A stretch of DNA of 64,000 nt from Chlamydiota bacterium (lineage in GTDB: Bacteria > Chlamydiota > Chlamydiia > Chlamydiales > Parachlamydiaceae): positions 20,525-84,524 of the forward strand of contig JABDAE010000001.1 of the NCBI GenBank assembly GCA_013289325.1, in the 5' to 3' direction. Below the pieces are notes generated by a model. The model was not told where the DNA came from and made no database searches. It saw nothing but the letters and a program-made list of their open reading frames with translations. Every line of letters starts with the position of its first letter. The first letter of the stretch is position 1. This document shows, one piece after another, positions 34,507 to 43,685 of the stretch. The position numbers and the translations under genes are program-made.

Positions 34507-36132
34507 CTAGCTCGCCTGCTGGACGAGCGGCTTTTCTTCTTTAATTCTAAGTTCTTCTGGAGGCGATGCCGTCTGCGATGCGACCAGATCCCTGAATTGT
34601 CTGCCTAAAGAGCGCGCTGCGCCAATCCAAAAGGCAATGACGCATCCAAGAATTGCCGCAATGTATGGAGAAGAGGCTTGCAAAGTGGAAAAGATAATCA
34701 ATAGGCCCTGATGGATAAATGAGCCTCCCGATTTGCCAAACCGAGAGCCAACACCATCGATTGCCGCCTTGCCTTTAAGCTTACACTCATGGCTAAGTGG
34801 GATATAGGCCATCTCTTTTGTGGCATCAAAGACAGAATATTTAGCAGCCTTGCTTAAACAATTTTGCGCGCTGCCAAAAAAGACAGCAATCGCAAGAGGC
34901 GTCATCCCCGTCATCGCCACAATCGTCGCTGCAAATGCTGTTTCCCTAAAGAAGAGGAATGCAAAAAAACCAATACTAGTCAAAAGTACAATCACAGGCG
35001 TAATCAAGGCTGTCTTTGTCCAGCCATACCGAGATAAAATTTTGGCCATGAAAATAGATGTCGCTGTCGAAACGATGCCGATCATAGAAGTTAAATTGTT
35101 CATGTAATTATTAAAATCGGACTTGTTCGGATAAAGCTGGCGCAGCTGATCTTTCCATATCACTTCTACAAGGTTAATGACGAGGTTATACGCCACAACG
35201 ATAATTGCAATCCCAATCAGATATTTGGAGTTGGAAAGATAGGAAAAGCTCTCTCGCATCGAGAGTTTTTTGCCCATTTTTTTTATTTCCCTTTTATTGT
35301 GGTGAAATTCATCAAAGCTTGGATCTGTTAAGACATTGCGATTAATCCAACGAAAAAGACCCATCGTCACAAGGCCTGATAATACAACCACAGATACTAA
35401 TACAATCTGCACCTGCTCCCAACTCTCTCGGCCCGCTAAGATCCTCATGTTGACAAAATAGCCTTTGGAAAGAAAGTTAGAAGCCTGCCCCGCTAATACT
35501 GCTGCAAGACATGAGGCAATCGAAAATACGCTATAAAAGCGGCGCGCTTCGGCAATACGCGTCACTTCATTGGCAAATCCCCAAAAAAGCACATTTAATA
35601 CAATGCTGATCCAAAGCTCAGACATCACATAAAACCCTGTAAAAGTCCAATTCCGAAACATCGAAATCAATCCTCTAAATCCAAGGGGCAAGAGCACTTC
35701 TAGTTTATCGGCCAAGGCATGAGGGTGAAAATAATCGCGAAAGGGGTAAAAAATAAATGCAAAAGCTGTGAAACATATTAAAAAACCGGACGTCATGATA
35801 TAGAAAACGCGCTCTTGACTATAGCGATTAGAGAGCTGAGTGAATAAAAGAGTCAAGAGCACTGCCATTGGAAGCAGCACCCATACCTTAATAAAAGGGA
35901 TCACCTCAGCGCCAGATGCTGTGACGACAACAGTATCCTTCATGTTGCGCAGCACACTTGAATTAAAGCAAATCAAGAAGATCATGAGCATCATTGGAAG
36001 AAGTTTTTTAACCTCGTAGGAATAAATAGGCCAAAGGCAAGATCTAACTCTACCAAAGGCTGGCTCAGAAGACCCTTTTGCTGTTAATCCCGGCGATTTA
36101 TCTTTTTCACCTGACCATGATTGTTTTGACAT
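34507..36132 (-). CDS. Tlc-family nucleotide transporter (NTT), copy 1
   Basis: This 541-residue protein has about 12 membrane helices and is of the ADP/ATP carrier (Tlc) family used by obligate intracellular bacteria and plastids to import host nucleotides. Family marks are WPIYSYEVKKLLPM, NMKDTVVVTASGAE, FRNWTFTGFYVMSELW, FWGFANEVTRI and DATKEMAYIPL. One residue is missing in the VTA-SGAE loop compared with copy 2. Substrate specificity (ATP/ADP exchange, proton-coupled NTP, NAD) cannot be read from sequence alone. It is encoded 93 bp downstream of copy 2. Confidence 0.95.
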   Translation of the reverse strand: MSKQSWSGEKDKSPGLTAKGSSEPAFGRVRSCLWPIYSYEVKKLLPMMLMIFLICFNSSVLRNMKDTVVVTASGAEVIPFIKVWVLLPMAVLLTLLFTQLSNRYSQERVFYIMTSGFLICFTAFAFIFYPFRDYFHPHALADKLEVLLPLGFRGLISMFRNWTFTGFYVMSELWISIVLNVLFWGFANEVTRIAEARRFYSVFSIASCLAAVLAGQASNFLSKGYFVNMRILAGRESWEQVQIVLVSVVVLSGLVTMGLFRWINRNVLTDPSFDEFHHNKREIKKMGKKLSMRESFSYLSNSKYLIGIAIIVVAYNLVINLVEVIWKDQLRQLYPNKSDFNNYMNNLTSMIGIVSTATSIFMAKILSRYGWTKTALITPVIVLLTSIGFFAFLFFRETAFAATIVAMTGMTPLAIAVFFGSAQNCLSKAAKYSVFDATKEMAYIPLSHECKLKGKAAIDGVGSRFGKSGGSFIHQGLLIIFSTLQASSPYIAAILGCVIAFWIGAARSLGRQFRDLVASQTASPPEELRIKEEKPLVQQAS

Positions 36133-36197
36133 CTACAAACCCTTGTTAAAGAAAGCATTATAAACTAATACGAATTTAAATTCAATACATTTTTATT

Positions 36198-36224
36198 ATA
36201 CCGAAAGTATTTCAAAATTTGGGT
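36198..36224. repeat. 28-bp hairpin-bearing repeat, copy 2
   Basis: This is nearly identical to 18754-18781. It lies 1 bp past the stop codon of NTT copy 2. On the minus strand it folds as ATAC/GTAT around TTTCG and is followed by AATAAAAATG. Position immediately 3' of a gene is the same as for copy 1, so a terminator or mRNA-stability role is possible. Confidence 0.55.
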
Positions 36225-36225
36225 A

Positions 36226-37788
36226 TTAGACACGCGAAATCTGTGGAATATTTTCTCTTTCCTCTGCGCCAGAAAGTACTTTAAATCCTTTGCCAAGCTC
36301 ACGAGTTGCGACGATCCATCCTCCTATCACAATAAATAGGACCGCAGCCACGTAAGGGACGCTTGCCGTAATCGTTGAAAATGATACAATAAGCACTTGA
36401 TGAATGATAGAACCGCCTGATTTGCCAAGGCGTGAACAAATTCCATCTACTACAGGTTTGCCTTTTAGTTGATCGCTTCTACTTAAAGGAACAAATGCCA
36501 TCTCTTTTGTGGCATCAAAGACAGAGTATTTGGCAGCCCGACACATCACATTTTGCGCCGAACCAAAAAACACCACTAAAACTAATGGAGCCACGCCAAA
36601 TAATTCCATCACCATAAACGCCATGTCCCCTTTGGCAAAGAAAAAGCCAAAAAAACCAATGCTTGTGATCAACAAAACAGCAGGCGTTAACATCGCTGTA
36701 AATGTCCAGCCACATTTTCTAATCGAATTTCCGGAGATTAATAAAGCAGAAAGGGTGGCAAAAATGCCAATGACAGTTGTCACATGGCTCATATAGATGT
36801 TATAATCTGCAGGGTTTGGATAAAGAGCGCGCATCTCATGCTTCCATACAACTTCAACGAGATTGATGACTAGATTATAAGAGAGAACAATCAGCGCGAT
36901 ACACATCATGTAACGAGAGCTAAACAAATATCCAAAACTTTCCTTCAAAGATAACTTACCAGATGTAGGTTTTTTCTTTTCCTCAATACTCTGATCCAAA
37001 CTGCCATTAAGGTCGCCTTCATCGAATAAGATCGATCGATTAAGCCATCTAAATATCGCCATGGCCGCAAAGCCTGCCATAAGCACTAGTACAATCAACA
37101 TCACCATCGATTGCTCCCATGCATCGTTTCCAAAGGGAAGGTCATCGCGAAATGGCAGACTTGAGAGCCAAATGGAGGCCCCTCCCGCTGCAACACCTGA
37201 TAGATTGGCGCCAATTCCAAAAAGTCCATAAAAGCGTTTTGCTTCTTTAAGCTGTGTGATTTGATTGGCAAAACCCCAAAATAGCATGGATACAATGATG
37301 TTGCTCCAAAGCTCTGCCATGACGTAAAAGGAAGTAAAAGTCCAGTTGCGCAGCATCGCCACCATCCCCTTAAATCCATGAGGTAAAACGGCCTGTAAGC
37401 GATCGGCTAATTCATCAGGATGTAGTGACTGCCGAAACGGATATAAAATGGTGACAAACACGAAGAAATATCCAAGAAAAATCGAAAGCATCACATAAAA
37501 CACTCTTTCGCGCTGCAATCGATTTGAAAGTCTTGTAAAGATAAACGTGAGCAAAATGGCCCCAGGCAACATGACCCATACTTTAATGAAAGGGATCACC
37601 TCGGCACCGGAAGATTTGGCAGTCACAACCAAAGTGTCTTTCATAATTCTTAACACATTATAATCAAATGAGATAAGAAAGAAAATGCAAAGCATTGGCA
37701 TGAGTTTTTTTAGCTCGTAGCCATGAACTGGCCAAAGAGCCGCTCGCCAGCGACTAAATTCTTTTGGAGAAGCCGTTGACAATGACAT
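36226..37788 (-). CDS. Tlc-family nucleotide transporter (NTT), copy 2
   Basis: This 520-residue Tlc-family carrier is paralogous to copy 1 through its whole length (WPVHGYELKKLMPM, MKDTLVVTAKSSGAEVIPF, LRNWTFTSFYVMAELW, DATKEMAFVPL). It diverges strongly in the loops and the C-terminus, so the duplication is old and the two probably carry different substrates. The charged loop at about residues 255-280 is longer than in copy 1. Sits upstream of copy 1 on the same strand; a 1-kb pgk gene follows on the other side. Confidence 0.95.
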   Translation of the reverse strand: MSLSTASPKEFSRWRAALWPVHGYELKKLMPMLCIFFLISFDYNVLRIMKDTLVVTAKSSGAEVIPFIKVWVMLPGAILLTFIFTRLSNRLQRERVFYVMLSIFLGYFFVFVTILYPFRQSLHPDELADRLQAVLPHGFKGMVAMLRNWTFTSFYVMAELWSNIIVSMLFWGFANQITQLKEAKRFYGLFGIGANLSGVAAGGASIWLSSLPFRDDLPFGNDAWEQSMVMLIVLVLMAGFAAMAIFRWLNRSILFDEGDLNGSLDQSIEEKKKPTSGKLSLKESFGYLFSSRYMMCIALIVLSYNLVINLVEVVWKHEMRALYPNPADYNIYMSHVTTVIGIFATLSALLISGNSIRKCGWTFTAMLTPAVLLITSIGFFGFFFAKGDMAFMVMELFGVAPLVLVVFFGSAQNVMCRAAKYSVFDATKEMAFVPLSRSDQLKGKPVVDGICSRLGKSGGSIIHQVLIVSFSTITASVPYVAAVLFIVIGGWIVATRELGKGFKVLSGAEERENIPQISRV

Positions 37789-37938
37789 TTAACACCTTTC
37801 GGTATATTATACTAAAACTATTTATTGAAACGTTTTTTGTATAATTATTTTAAAACAAATTCACAACTTATTTTCGCAATAAAACATCTAAATAAAAACA
37901 ATACACAAATCCCAACTTTAATACAAGAAAATATCTTA

Positions 37939-39147
37939 TTATTCCAAAATAGCGATACCCGGCAACGTCCCATGTTCAATATATTCAAGGGAAGCGCCTC
38001 CTCCAGTGGATAGATAGGTCATCTTATCTGCCACCCCGCACGCCTCAATTGCTGCAACTGAATCGCCACCACCAATAATCGTTTTAAGATTTGGTAACGT
38101 CGCCAAAAGGTGCCCAATGGCAAAGGTGCCTTTTTCAAAGGGGGGGATTTCAAACACACCCATTGGGCCATTCCAAAATAAAGTCTTAGCTGTTTTGATT
38201 GCCCCTGCAAAAAGATCGATTGTGCTTGGGCCGATATCCACCCCTTTAAAACCTTCGGCAATCCCCTCTTTAACACTTATAATTTTGCATGCAGAATTTC
38301 TTGCAATTTTGTCGCATACCACAATATCGACTGGTAAAATAAGGCGCGCTCTTTTGTTTTTACAATCGGCAAGTAAAGATTTGGCCTTTGGAATAAACGC
38401 CTCTTCAACAAGAGAGTCTCCAATTGCAAAACCTTGTGCCTTTAAGAAGGTATAGGCCATCCCTCCCCCAATTAACAAGAGGTCTGCCTTATTCAATAAA
38501 GCCTCAATCACGCCCCATTTTGTAGAAATCTTAGCGCCGCCAATAAGAGCACAAAAGGGCCGAGTAGGATGGGTCATGGCTTCATCTAAAAATTTCACTT
38601 CTTTCTCAAGTAAAAACCCAGCAGCTGCCTTTCCTTGGAAGCATTTAGGCACCTCCACAACTGAGGCGTGAGGGCGGTGGGACGATCCGAAGGCCTCGTT
38701 GACATAATAATTGCCAAAAGAGCTAAGCGTCTTGACAAATTTTGAGTGGTTGCTTGGCTTTTCTTCTTCGGGATCAAATCTTAAGTTTTCAAGTAAGACA
38801 ATTTGTCCAGGTTTTAACCCCTCCACAATTTTTTTTGCAGATTCACCCACACAATCTGAGGCCATCATCACCTCTTTTCCAAGCAGTAGAGATAGGCGAC
38901 TTGCGCAAGGTTTAAGTGAAAAAGAAGATCGCTTTTCTGAAGAAGCCGGCAAAATGGGCCTTCCTAAGTGACTCATCAACACAAGAGATGCGCCTTGATC
39001 TAAGACATATTGAATAGATGGAAGCGAGGCGACAATACGGGTATCGTCTGCGATATTGCCGTCTTTGTCTAAAGGAACATTAAAATCAACGCGCATTAAA
39101 ACTTTTTTGTTTTGCAGCGGAAGATCTGTTAGGGAAAGAGCTTTCAT
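37939..39147 (-). CDS. pgk: Phosphoglycerate kinase
   Basis: This glycolytic enzyme transfers phosphate from 1,3-bisphosphoglycerate to ADP. The 402-residue protein has VLMRVDFNVPLDKDG at residues 15-29, MSHLGRP, ENLRFDPEEE, NEAFGSSHRPHAS and the C-terminal nucleotide loop IIGGGDSVAAIE and STGGGASLEYIE. Standard length. Divergent from the metal ABC importer operon; the 132-bp spacer holds the latter's promoter. Confidence 0.97.
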   Translation of the reverse strand: MKALSLTDLPLQNKKVLMRVDFNVPLDKDGNIADDTRIVASLPSIQYVLDQGASLVLMSHLGRPILPASSEKRSSFSLKPCASRLSLLLGKEVMMASDCVGESAKKIVEGLKPGQIVLLENLRFDPEEEKPSNHSKFVKTLSSFGNYYVNEAFGSSHRPHASVVEVPKCFQGKAAAGFLLEKEVKFLDEAMTHPTRPFCALIGGAKISTKWGVIEALLNKADLLLIGGGMAYTFLKAQGFAIGDSLVEEAFIPKAKSLLADCKNKRARLILPVDIVVCDKIARNSACKIISVKEGIAEGFKGVDIGPSTIDLFAGAIKTAKTLFWNGPMGVFEIPPFEKGTFAIGHLLATLPNLKTIIGGGDSVAAIEACGVADKMTYLSTGGGASLEYIEHGTLPGIAILE

Positions 39148-39221
39148 TAAAAGCCTTAAACTCCAAGTTACAAGCAGTTTGCCTTAAAAAAAATTGAAAG
39201 TCAACCACAACTTTTATCCGT

Positions 39222-39250
39222 TTGACAGAAAATCATCACTTTCATACACT
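39222..39250 (+). promoter_or_regulatory. Promoter of the metal ABC importer operon
   Basis: TTGACA and TACACT are separated by 17 bp, ending 29 bp before the TTG start of the binding-protein gene. Confidence 0.6.
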
Positions 39251-39279
39251 TATGGCGCATTTATACTGAAGGCCATTAA

Positions 39280-40146
39280 TTGAACTTTTTTAAGACAACG
39301 CTACTTTCCATTCCCCTCTTTTTGATATTTCAGCTATCGCTTATGGCAAACGCTCCTTCTAATCATGTTTTAGTCAGCGTTGCCCCACATAAATTTTTTG
39401 TCGAAAGAATTGCAAAAGACACAGTCACTGTGTTATTAATGGTGCCGGCAGGCGCAAGTGCGCACACATTTGAGCCGACATTTAAGCAAATGCTGCAAGC
39501 GGCAAAGGCAAATCTTTGGTTTTCCGTTGGTGAAGGCTTTGAAGAAAGGGCCATTAAGTCGTTAAAATCCCATAACTCTGGCTTAGAAATTGTAGATCTT
39601 AGAAGTGGTGTCGATATGATCGTGGCAGATCCAGAAACGGGAGCTTGCCCCTGCTGCCTTAAAAGTGGTCAAGATTTGCATATTTGGCTAAGCGCCCGGC
39701 AAGCTAAAACTCAAAGTAAAACAATTGCAAACGCCCTATCTGTCAAATATCCAGAAAATAAGACTCTCTACCAAGAAAATCTAGCCCTTTTTATTAAGGA
39801 ATTAGACGATTTAGATGTAAAAATAGGATCACTTCTTAAGAACTTAAAAAAACGGACGATCTTAGTTTCACACCCAGCTTACGCCTACTTTTGTAGAGAT
39901 TATCACTTAAAACAGCTATCAATTGAATTTGAAGGCAAAGACCCAACGCCCTACCAGCTGACAAAAATCCTTCAGCTTGCCAAATCGGCCTCCATTTCAA
40001 GAATATACATACAGCCGCAATATAGCAGTAAAGGCGCCCACCTATTTGCAAAAGAGCTAACGGCCGATATCATCACCTTAGACCCCTATGCTGAAAATTT
40101 CATTGAGAGTATGCTAAAGATTGCGCAAGAATTTTCTAAAAATTAG
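39280..40146 (+). CDS. Periplasmic zinc/manganese-binding protein
   Basis: This 288-residue cluster A-I solute-binding protein (ZnuA/MntA/TroA type) has a signal peptide at residues 1-24. Expected metal ligands are visible: His in GASAHTFEP (near 61), His in QDLHIWLS (near 133), His in VSHPAYAYF (near 198) and the acidic LDPYAEN near 270. In place of the His-rich loop of ZnuA there is a CPCC cluster (near 125). The start is TTG, because the preceding ATG frame closes after five codons. First of three genes of an ABC importer like CT415-417 of Chlamydia. Confidence 0.85.
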   Translation: MNFFKTTLLSIPLFLIFQLSLMANAPSNHVLVSVAPHKFFVERIAKDTVTVLLMVPAGASAHTFEPTFKQMLQAAKANLWFSVGEGFEERAIKSLKSHNSGLEIVDLRSGVDMIVADPETGACPCCLKSGQDLHIWLSARQAKTQSKTIANALSVKYPENKTLYQENLALFIKELDDLDVKIGSLLKNLKKRTILVSHPAYAYFCRDYHLKQLSIEFEGKDPTPYQLTKILQLAKSASISRIYIQPQYSSKGAHLFAKELTADIITLDPYAENFIESMLKIAQEFSKN

Positions 40147-40161
40147 AAGTCTATAATCAAA

Positions 40162-40905
40162 ATGAGTAAAGCGCCCTCCGTCTTACAACTAAATCGCCTC
40201 CATTTTTCCTATGAAGATACCCTCGTCCTTAAAGACATCTCATTTCAAATTGAGGAAGGGGAATTTGTCGGCATCATCGGCCCAAATGGAGGGGGCAAGA
40301 CAACACTTTTAAAACTGATTTTAGGTTTTTTAAGACCTAATTCTGGAGAAATTTTTGTCTTTGGAAAAGAGGCGGGAAAATCCTCTTGTACAATTGCCTA
40401 CGTGCCTCAATCAGCTCGCTTTGATAAACAATTTCCCATCTCCGTCTTAGAACTTGTCTTGCAAGGGCGCCTTGCCCATCTTCCCTGGTATGGACAATTT
40501 AGTAAAAAAGATACAGCGGCAGCACTTGTTGCTATAGAACAAGTGGGCCTCATGGATCATAGAAAAAAAGCTTTCGGAAGCCTTTCAGGGGGACAAGCGC
40601 AGCGCGCATTAATTGCAAGAGCTCTTGCCTCGCATCCACAACTTCTCTTGCTCGATGAGCCCACTGCAAGTGTAGATCAAGAAGCGGCCGCAGAAATTTA
40701 TTCTATCTTAAAGACTTTGCAGGGAAAAATCACGATCGTCATGGTGACGCATCACCTTCAGGCAGCTGTTGAGCTAGTGGATAAAGTAATCTGCGTTGAG
40801 CAAACGGCAAGAGTCATTGAGCCAAGGCAAATTTGCGAGCATTTTACGTTAGGTCTTTACCATGGACCGCTCCTTGTTCTCAAAAAACACGGAAGAGCTT
40901 CATGA
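40162..40905 (+). CDS. Metal ABC transporter ATP-binding protein
   Basis: This 247-residue ABC ATPase has Walker A GPNGGGKTTLLKL (residues 36-48), Q-loop AYVPQSARFD, signature LSGGQAQR, Walker B LLLLDEPTASVD and the switch MVTHH. The family is the zinc/manganese (ZnuC/MntB) type, inferred from the flanking binding protein and permease. It overlaps the permease start by 4 nt (ATGA). Confidence 0.92.
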   Translation: MSKAPSVLQLNRLHFSYEDTLVLKDISFQIEEGEFVGIIGPNGGGKTTLLKLILGFLRPNSGEIFVFGKEAGKSSCTIAYVPQSARFDKQFPISVLELVLQGRLAHLPWYGQFSKKDTAAALVAIEQVGLMDHRKKAFGSLSGGQAQRALIARALASHPQLLLLDEPTASVDQEAAAEIYSILKTLQGKITIVMVTHHLQAAVELVDKVICVEQTARVIEPRQICEHFTLGLYHGPLLVLKKHGRAS

Positions 40906-41738
40906 TCTCATTTTTAGAGGCTCTTTACCTAAATCCCCTGCTCCTTTCAGCAGTCATTGCAGGACTTGCCTCATCTGTGGTAAGTGGCATTATCGGTTCA
41001 TACGTCGTCGTCAAAAGAATCGTATTTATTAGCGGAAGTATCTCCCACTCCGTTCTTGGTGGCATTGGCTTTTGCCTTTGGCTTGAAAGAGCCAAAGGGA
41101 TCACCTGGATCTCCCCTTTAGAGGGAGCGCTTCTTTCAGGAATTCTTTCAGCCCTCATTATCGGATGGATTCATCTTTATTATCGACAAAGGGAAGACTC
41201 GGTCATAGCGGCGCTTTGGTCCATTGGAATGGCTATCGGCATTCTCTTTATTTCCCAAACACCCGGATTTAATGTCGAGCTGACCAATTTTTTAATCGGC
41301 AATATTTTGTGGGTATCTAAAACAGATCTTTACATCCTCTTTGCACTTGATCTTTTTATTTTGCTTTGTGTTGCGTGTATGCATAAACGCTTTTTAGCGA
41401 TCTGCTTTGACGATGAACAAGCGGCATTACAAGGCTTAAAAGTTAAAGCCCTTTATCTATTCTTGCTCGTGTTAATTGCAGTCTCTATTGTCCTCTTGAT
41501 TCAGGTTGTGGGGATCATCCTCGTGATGACCATGCTCACAATCCCTGCTGCCATTGCCAACCTTTTCACCTCTTGCCTATCTTTTGTCATGGCATGGGCA
41601 GTCTTTATTAGCTGTCTTCTTTGTTTTAGCGGCACAGCCCTTGCCTACCATCTCGATTGGCCAGCAGGTGCCACCATCGCGCTGCTAGCCGGGATTGCGT
41701 ATGTCGCCACCTTGATTGCCCAAAAATTTCTTAAGTGA
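40902..41738 (+). CDS. Metal ABC transporter permease
   Basis: The protein has 278 residues from the ATG at 40902, preferred to 40833 because the first 23 residues of the longer form read in-frame from the ATPase gene and the ATG overlaps its stop as ATGA. ABC-3 family permease with about eight membrane helices: SGIIGSYVVVKRIVFISGSISHSVLGGIG near the N-terminus is diagnostic of ZnuB/MntC proteins. It completes the importer with the preceding two genes. Whether Zn or Mn is carried cannot be told. Confidence 0.9.
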   Translation: MISFLEALYLNPLLLSAVIAGLASSVVSGIIGSYVVVKRIVFISGSISHSVLGGIGFCLWLERAKGITWISPLEGALLSGILSALIIGWIHLYYRQREDSVIAALWSIGMAIGILFISQTPGFNVELTNFLIGNILWVSKTDLYILFALDLFILLCVACMHKRFLAICFDDEQAALQGLKVKALYLFLLVLIAVSIVLLIQVVGIILVMTMLTIPAAIANLFTSCLSFVMAWAVFISCLLCFSGTALAYHLDWPAGATIALLAGIAYVATLIAQKFLK

Positions 41739-41750
41739 AATAAAAGAAAA

Positions 41751-42473
41751 ATGGGAGCGCAAAACATATCAACAAACAAAAAGACCTTCTTTATTCTGTG
41801 GGTCTTATGTATCATTGGTTCATGGTCTGTTCTTCCTTATATTCAGTATCTAAGGATATTGCCGGGCACTGTTTCTATGTGGAACGTATTCCTCTTGGGA
41901 ACTGTCCAGAGCGCTCTCTTTTTTGGACTTATTTGTTGGCTTAGTTTTAAGATTTTGCCTAAGACAGATCTTTGCCCGTTTCTTTTTAGAAGTTTTTTCA
42001 AGCAAATTGCCACCCCGGCAGTTATTTCGGGATTATTGGTTGGGAGTACAATTTTCTTCTTTGATAAAACAGTCTTTCACAGCTCTCTTCTTTCAGAGTT
42101 CCCTGTCCATCCCCCATTTTGGGTAGGGGCGTTAGCCTCTATTTATGGTGGCGTTAACGAAGAAGTTTTATTAAGGCTTTTTCTTTTCACGCTCATTTAT
42201 TTGCTCTTTGGCAAAGCCATCAAGATACGTGGAGATAACAGATTATCCATTTTGTGGAGTGTAAATCTTTTAGTAGCACTTCTTTTTGGGATGGGTCATC
42301 TGCCAGCGGCTTTCAAACTTGCGCCTCCATCTACCTTTGAGATCTTTCGCGTTTTGTTTCTCAATGGAATTGCAGGGGTTGTCTTTGGTTGGTTGTATTG
42401 GTCTAAAGGACTTTGGACGGCTATTGCCGCTCATTTTGTAGCGGATCTCGTGATTCATGTATTTTTGATTTAG
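41751..42473 (+). CDS. CPBP-family intramembrane metalloprotease
   Basis: This 240-residue membrane protein of the CAAX protease/bacteriocin-processing (CPBP, Abi) family has motif 1 NEEVLLRLF (EExxxR) near residue 137, motif 2 GMGHLP near 180 and motif 3 AAHFVADL near 228. Roles in the family range from prenyl-protein processing to self-immunity; the role here is not known. It follows the permease gene by 12 bp and may be cotranscribed. It precedes a toxin-antitoxin pair. Confidence 0.85.
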   Translation: MGAQNISTNKKTFFILWVLCIIGSWSVLPYIQYLRILPGTVSMWNVFLLGTVQSALFFGLICWLSFKILPKTDLCPFLFRSFFKQIATPAVISGLLVGSTIFFFDKTVFHSSLLSEFPVHPPFWVGALASIYGGVNEEVLLRLFLFTLIYLLFGKAIKIRGDNRLSILWSVNLLVALLFGMGHLPAAFKLAPPSTFEIFRVLFLNGIAGVVFGWLYWSKGLWTAIAAHFVADLVIHVFLI

Positions 42474-42595
42474 CCGTTGGTATTCTCCTTCTTTTTGCGC
42501 TACCATCCATACCGCCATCTATAATAGACTTTTTTCCACTTGCGAAATATATGCTCATTTAGGCATAATAAGATTAGTAAGACAGAGGACAGCTA

Positions 42596-42952
42596 ATGAA
42601 ACGACTTTTCTGGATTGGATCGAGCCGCGAAGACCTCAAGCAGTTCCCCGATGAAGTTCAAGATGAAATGGGGTACGGCTTATATCTTGCGCAAATGGGT
42701 GATAGGCACAACCATGCAAAAACTCTTAGCGGGTTAGGCAATGCCAAAGTGATCGAGCTTCGTGAAAACGACAGATCGGGAACCTACAGAGTGATTTATA
42801 CAGTTGAAATGGCTGATTTTATTTTTGTGCTACATGCCTTTCAGAAAAAATCAAAAAGCGGCATCGCAACGCCTAAGCAAGAGATCGATTTGCTTAAGCG
42901 TCGTTTAAAAGAAGCTGACGCCCTTTATAAAGAATTAAAAGGAGAAAAGTAG
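42596..42952 (+). CDS. HigB-like toxin (phage Gp49-like family)
   Basis: This 118-residue RelE-superfamily toxin is of the Gp49/DUF891 type: IGSSREDLKQFPDEVQDEMGYGLY, KTLSGLG...VIELREN, GTYRVIYTV and FVLHAFQKKSKSGIATP, with the conserved basic K-K-S stretch. It is encoded upstream of the antitoxin, the reverse order typical of HigBA. The two are 2 bp apart. Predicted action: ribosome-dependent mRNA cleavage. Confidence 0.88.
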   Translation: MKRLFWIGSSREDLKQFPDEVQDEMGYGLYLAQMGDRHNHAKTLSGLGNAKVIELRENDRSGTYRVIYTVEMADFIFVLHAFQKKSKSGIATPKQEIDLLKRRLKEADALYKELKGEK

Positions 42953-42954
42953 TT

Positions 42955-43317
42955 ATGAAAAAAAAGATCGTATACGAAGAAAGCTCCGGAAACGTATTTG
43001 CGGATTTAGGGATTGAAAATCCCGGGGAAGCTTTAGCAAAATCCGAGCTAGCTCGACAAATTTCTAAGCTTATTAAGAAGAAAAAACTCACACAAAAACA
43101 TGCAGCTGAAATTTTAGGGATCGACCAACCCAAAATCTCCGCTTTGATTCGTGGTAGATTAAGAAGCTTTTCATTAGAACGTCTTATTCGTTTCCTAAAT
43201 GAATTGGGACAGGATGTTAATATTATGATCAGTCCATCCAAATCATGCTCAGAACGGGGTAACACATGGATTGGAGAATCTTATTCAAACACTCGCATAG
43301 CTGCTTTAGGAAGATAA
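42955..43317 (+). CDS. HigA-like XRE antitoxin with C-terminal extension
   Basis: This 120-residue protein has a helix-turn-helix of the COG5606 type at residues 36-85 (KLTQKHAAEILGIDQPKISALIRGRL), probably repressing the operon. After the normal end near ...VNIMISPS there is an extra tail of about 20 residues (CSERGNTWIGESYSNTRI...) rich in Ser and Gly, which could be a read-through of a frameshifted 3' end. A small ORF (43327) follows. Confidence 0.85.
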   Translation: MKKKIVYEESSGNVFADLGIENPGEALAKSELARQISKLIKKKKLTQKHAAEILGIDQPKISALIRGRLRSFSLERLIRFLNELGQDVNIMISPSKSCSERGNTWIGESYSNTRIAALGR

Positions 43318-43326
43318 AGAAAGAAA

Positions 43327-43419
43327 ATGACATCGGAAGTTTTAAAGGACGAACAAGTTGATTATATTCAAATAGATCCTCGAGAACTCCGATGTAAGCT
43401 GGTCGAACTAACTTCGTGA
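43327..43419 (+). CDS. Very small ORF or gene remnant
   Basis: A 30-codon frame, ATG at 43327, encodes MTSEVLKDEQVDYIQIDPRE and ends near 43419. It has no recognised family, but the composition is protein-like and AAAGAAAG precedes it. It could be a decayed third gene of the toxin-antitoxin locus. Gap 43318-43685 otherwise holds a miniature transposable element; a longer frame 43416-43709 crosses that element and is not a gene. Confidence 0.25.
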   Translation: MTSEVLKDEQVDYIQIDPRELRCKLVELTS

Positions 43420-43504
43420 AGCAAAAGTCTTTTCTCTTGCAATCAAATCATTATCAAAGATGTCGACTCTACCTGGTTAATCAATATTACTCAGAGCATA
43501 TAAT

Positions 43505-43667
43505 CCTAAATCCGGCAGTTGGAGACGGCAACTTAACGCAATCTCTTGAACCAGAATCATTTGCAATGGGGTGGTCCTTCACCATTTGGGAATGTCCCAC
43601 CCCATTGCAAAGTGATTCTAATTCAAGATCTTGCATTAATTTGCCATCTCGAACTGCCGGATCTAGG
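43505..43667 (-). mobile_element. Family 1 palindromic miniature element, copy A (163 bp)
   Basis: The ends CCTAAATCCGGCAGTTGG and (complement) CCTAGATCCGGCAGTTCG form a long near-perfect palindrome around a 36-nt centre whose loop is identical, in inverted orientation, to that of 52868-53030. It is flanked by a 5-bp duplication ATAAT (43500-43504, 43668-43672). The right end lies 18 bp from the stop of the DUF4143 gene. Non-coding. Confidence 0.85.
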
Positions 43668-43685
43668 ATAATAGCTCTTGACCTT

